Source: Alkalibaculum sporogenes (lineage in GTDB: Bacteria > Bacillota > Clostridia > Eubacteriales > Alkalibacteraceae). Taken from it: a stretch of DNA of 64,000 nucleotides. The notes beneath the pieces are model-generated. The model saw only the letters and a program-made list of their open reading frames with translations, was not told the origin of the DNA and did no database searches. The DNA is taken from contig NZ_WHNX01000002.1 of assembly GCF_009362815.1 (NCBI RefSeq), positions 155,752-219,751 on the forward strand, written 5' to 3'. Shown one piece after another: positions 63,732 through 64,000 of the stretch. Numbering within the stretch: position 1 is the stretch's first letter; every line of letters starts with the position of its first letter. The translations under genes and the position numbers were made by a program.

Positions 63732-64000
63732 CCAAATTGATATATCAATTTGAAAGGTCGCGTAGTACAAGACAAAACAAGTTTTTCATATGCCGACTAC
63801 CGCGAACCTATCGAATTGCGAAGCAATTAGATAGGTTGAGAGGTACCAAATTGATATATCAATTTGAAAGGTCGCGTAGTACAAGACAAAACAAGTTTTT
63901 CATATGCCGACTACCGCGAACCTATTTAATTGCGAAGCAATTAGATAGGTTGAGAGGTAGAACTAATTGATATATCAATTTGAAAGGTCGCGTAGTACAA
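63732..64000. repeat. Palindrome-rich tandem repeat array, unit about 115 bp
   Basis: Three units begin at about 63732, 63846 and 63962 (periods 114 and 116); the last is cut by the window end. Each starts with the palindrome (C)AAATTGATATATCAATTTG, continues AAGGTCGCGTAGTACAAGAC, contains ACTACCGCGAACC, and ends with AACCTAT...AATTGC-GAA-GCAATT...ATAGGTT. The first two units differ by few bases (CTATCGAATT against CTATTTAATT). There is no coding character. The units could fold as compound hairpins in RNA or DNA. Confidence 0.9.

Noticed and set aside
63737..63970. Open frame with an internally repeated protein sequence
   Set aside because: The repetition comes from the tandem DNA units; palindromes and the lack of a start signal argue against translation.
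63732..64000. CRISPR array
   Set aside because: Units of about 115 bp are similar throughout with no short repeat alternating with unique spacers, and no cas genes are in the window.

Overview
The window reads as one contig from a low-GC, spore-forming, strictly anaerobic Clostridia-type Firmicute. The supports are strong AGGAGG-type ribosome sites, frequent TTG/GTG starts, a spoVAF gene, a SCIFF peptide with its radical-SAM maturase, an NAD(P)-linked [FeFe]-hydrogenase with HydE and HydG, an AOR-type tungsten enzyme, and a T-box leader. No species can be named from sequence alone; the gene order in the last 15 kb (queA-tgt-yajC ... SCIFF-maturase-secD-secF-recJ-apt-relA-dtd-MBL-T-box) is typical of this class.

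Region 1 (1-13.2 kb) is the most unusual part: a complete Agr-type quorum-sensing island. It holds a LytTR response regulator and an AgrC-like kinase on the plus strand, facing agrB and a 49-residue agrD on the minus strand. From its alignment with characterised AgrD peptides I predict a serine-closed lactone (ring S-I-L-W-F). Next comes a block of GTGYNTAAA-like elements phased at 20-21 bp, duplicated 900 bp downstream and best explained as LytTR operators. These stand before a lipoprotein gene and before a unit of two near-identical lipoproteins plus an ABC-2-type ATPase and permease. The island is bracketed by two copies of a membrane-protein/cation-efflux gene pair that have decayed reciprocally: the left copy keeps the membrane protein and lost most of the efflux gene; the right copy is the opposite.

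Region 2 (13.6-24.3 kb): a lipoprotein, an orphan corrinoid protein, a structured intergenic region with a repeated hairpin element, a small helical protein, then a hydrogenase locus. A leader with a terminator and a competing pairing precedes a TM1266-family regulator, hydE and hydG; a LysR regulator separates these from the three hydrogenase subunits.

Region 3 (24.5-33.7 kb): a catabolic island with an AraC regulator divergent from a zinc dehydrogenase, split transketolase and SDR, followed by pfkA, glpK and an MFS transporter. It probably oxidises a polyol to a ketose and feeds it into sugar-phosphate metabolism; the substrate is unknown.

Region 4 (33.9-48.5 kb): a secreted flavinylated FAD reductase with a divergent TetR regulator and a clear operator; an AOR with its own MoaD-like partner; the AmmeMemoRadiSam pair; sbcD-sbcC; a GyrI-like protein and an XdhC-family factor.

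Region 5 (48.7-64 kb): conserved housekeeping genes for queuosine (queA, tgt), secretion (yajC, secD, secF), sporulation (spoVAF), the SCIFF RiPP, recJ, apt, relA/spoT, dtd and an MBL hydrolase. The window ends in a consensus promoter, a T-box leader (probably for hisS) and an array of palindrome-rich tandem repeats of about 115 bp that runs off the edge.
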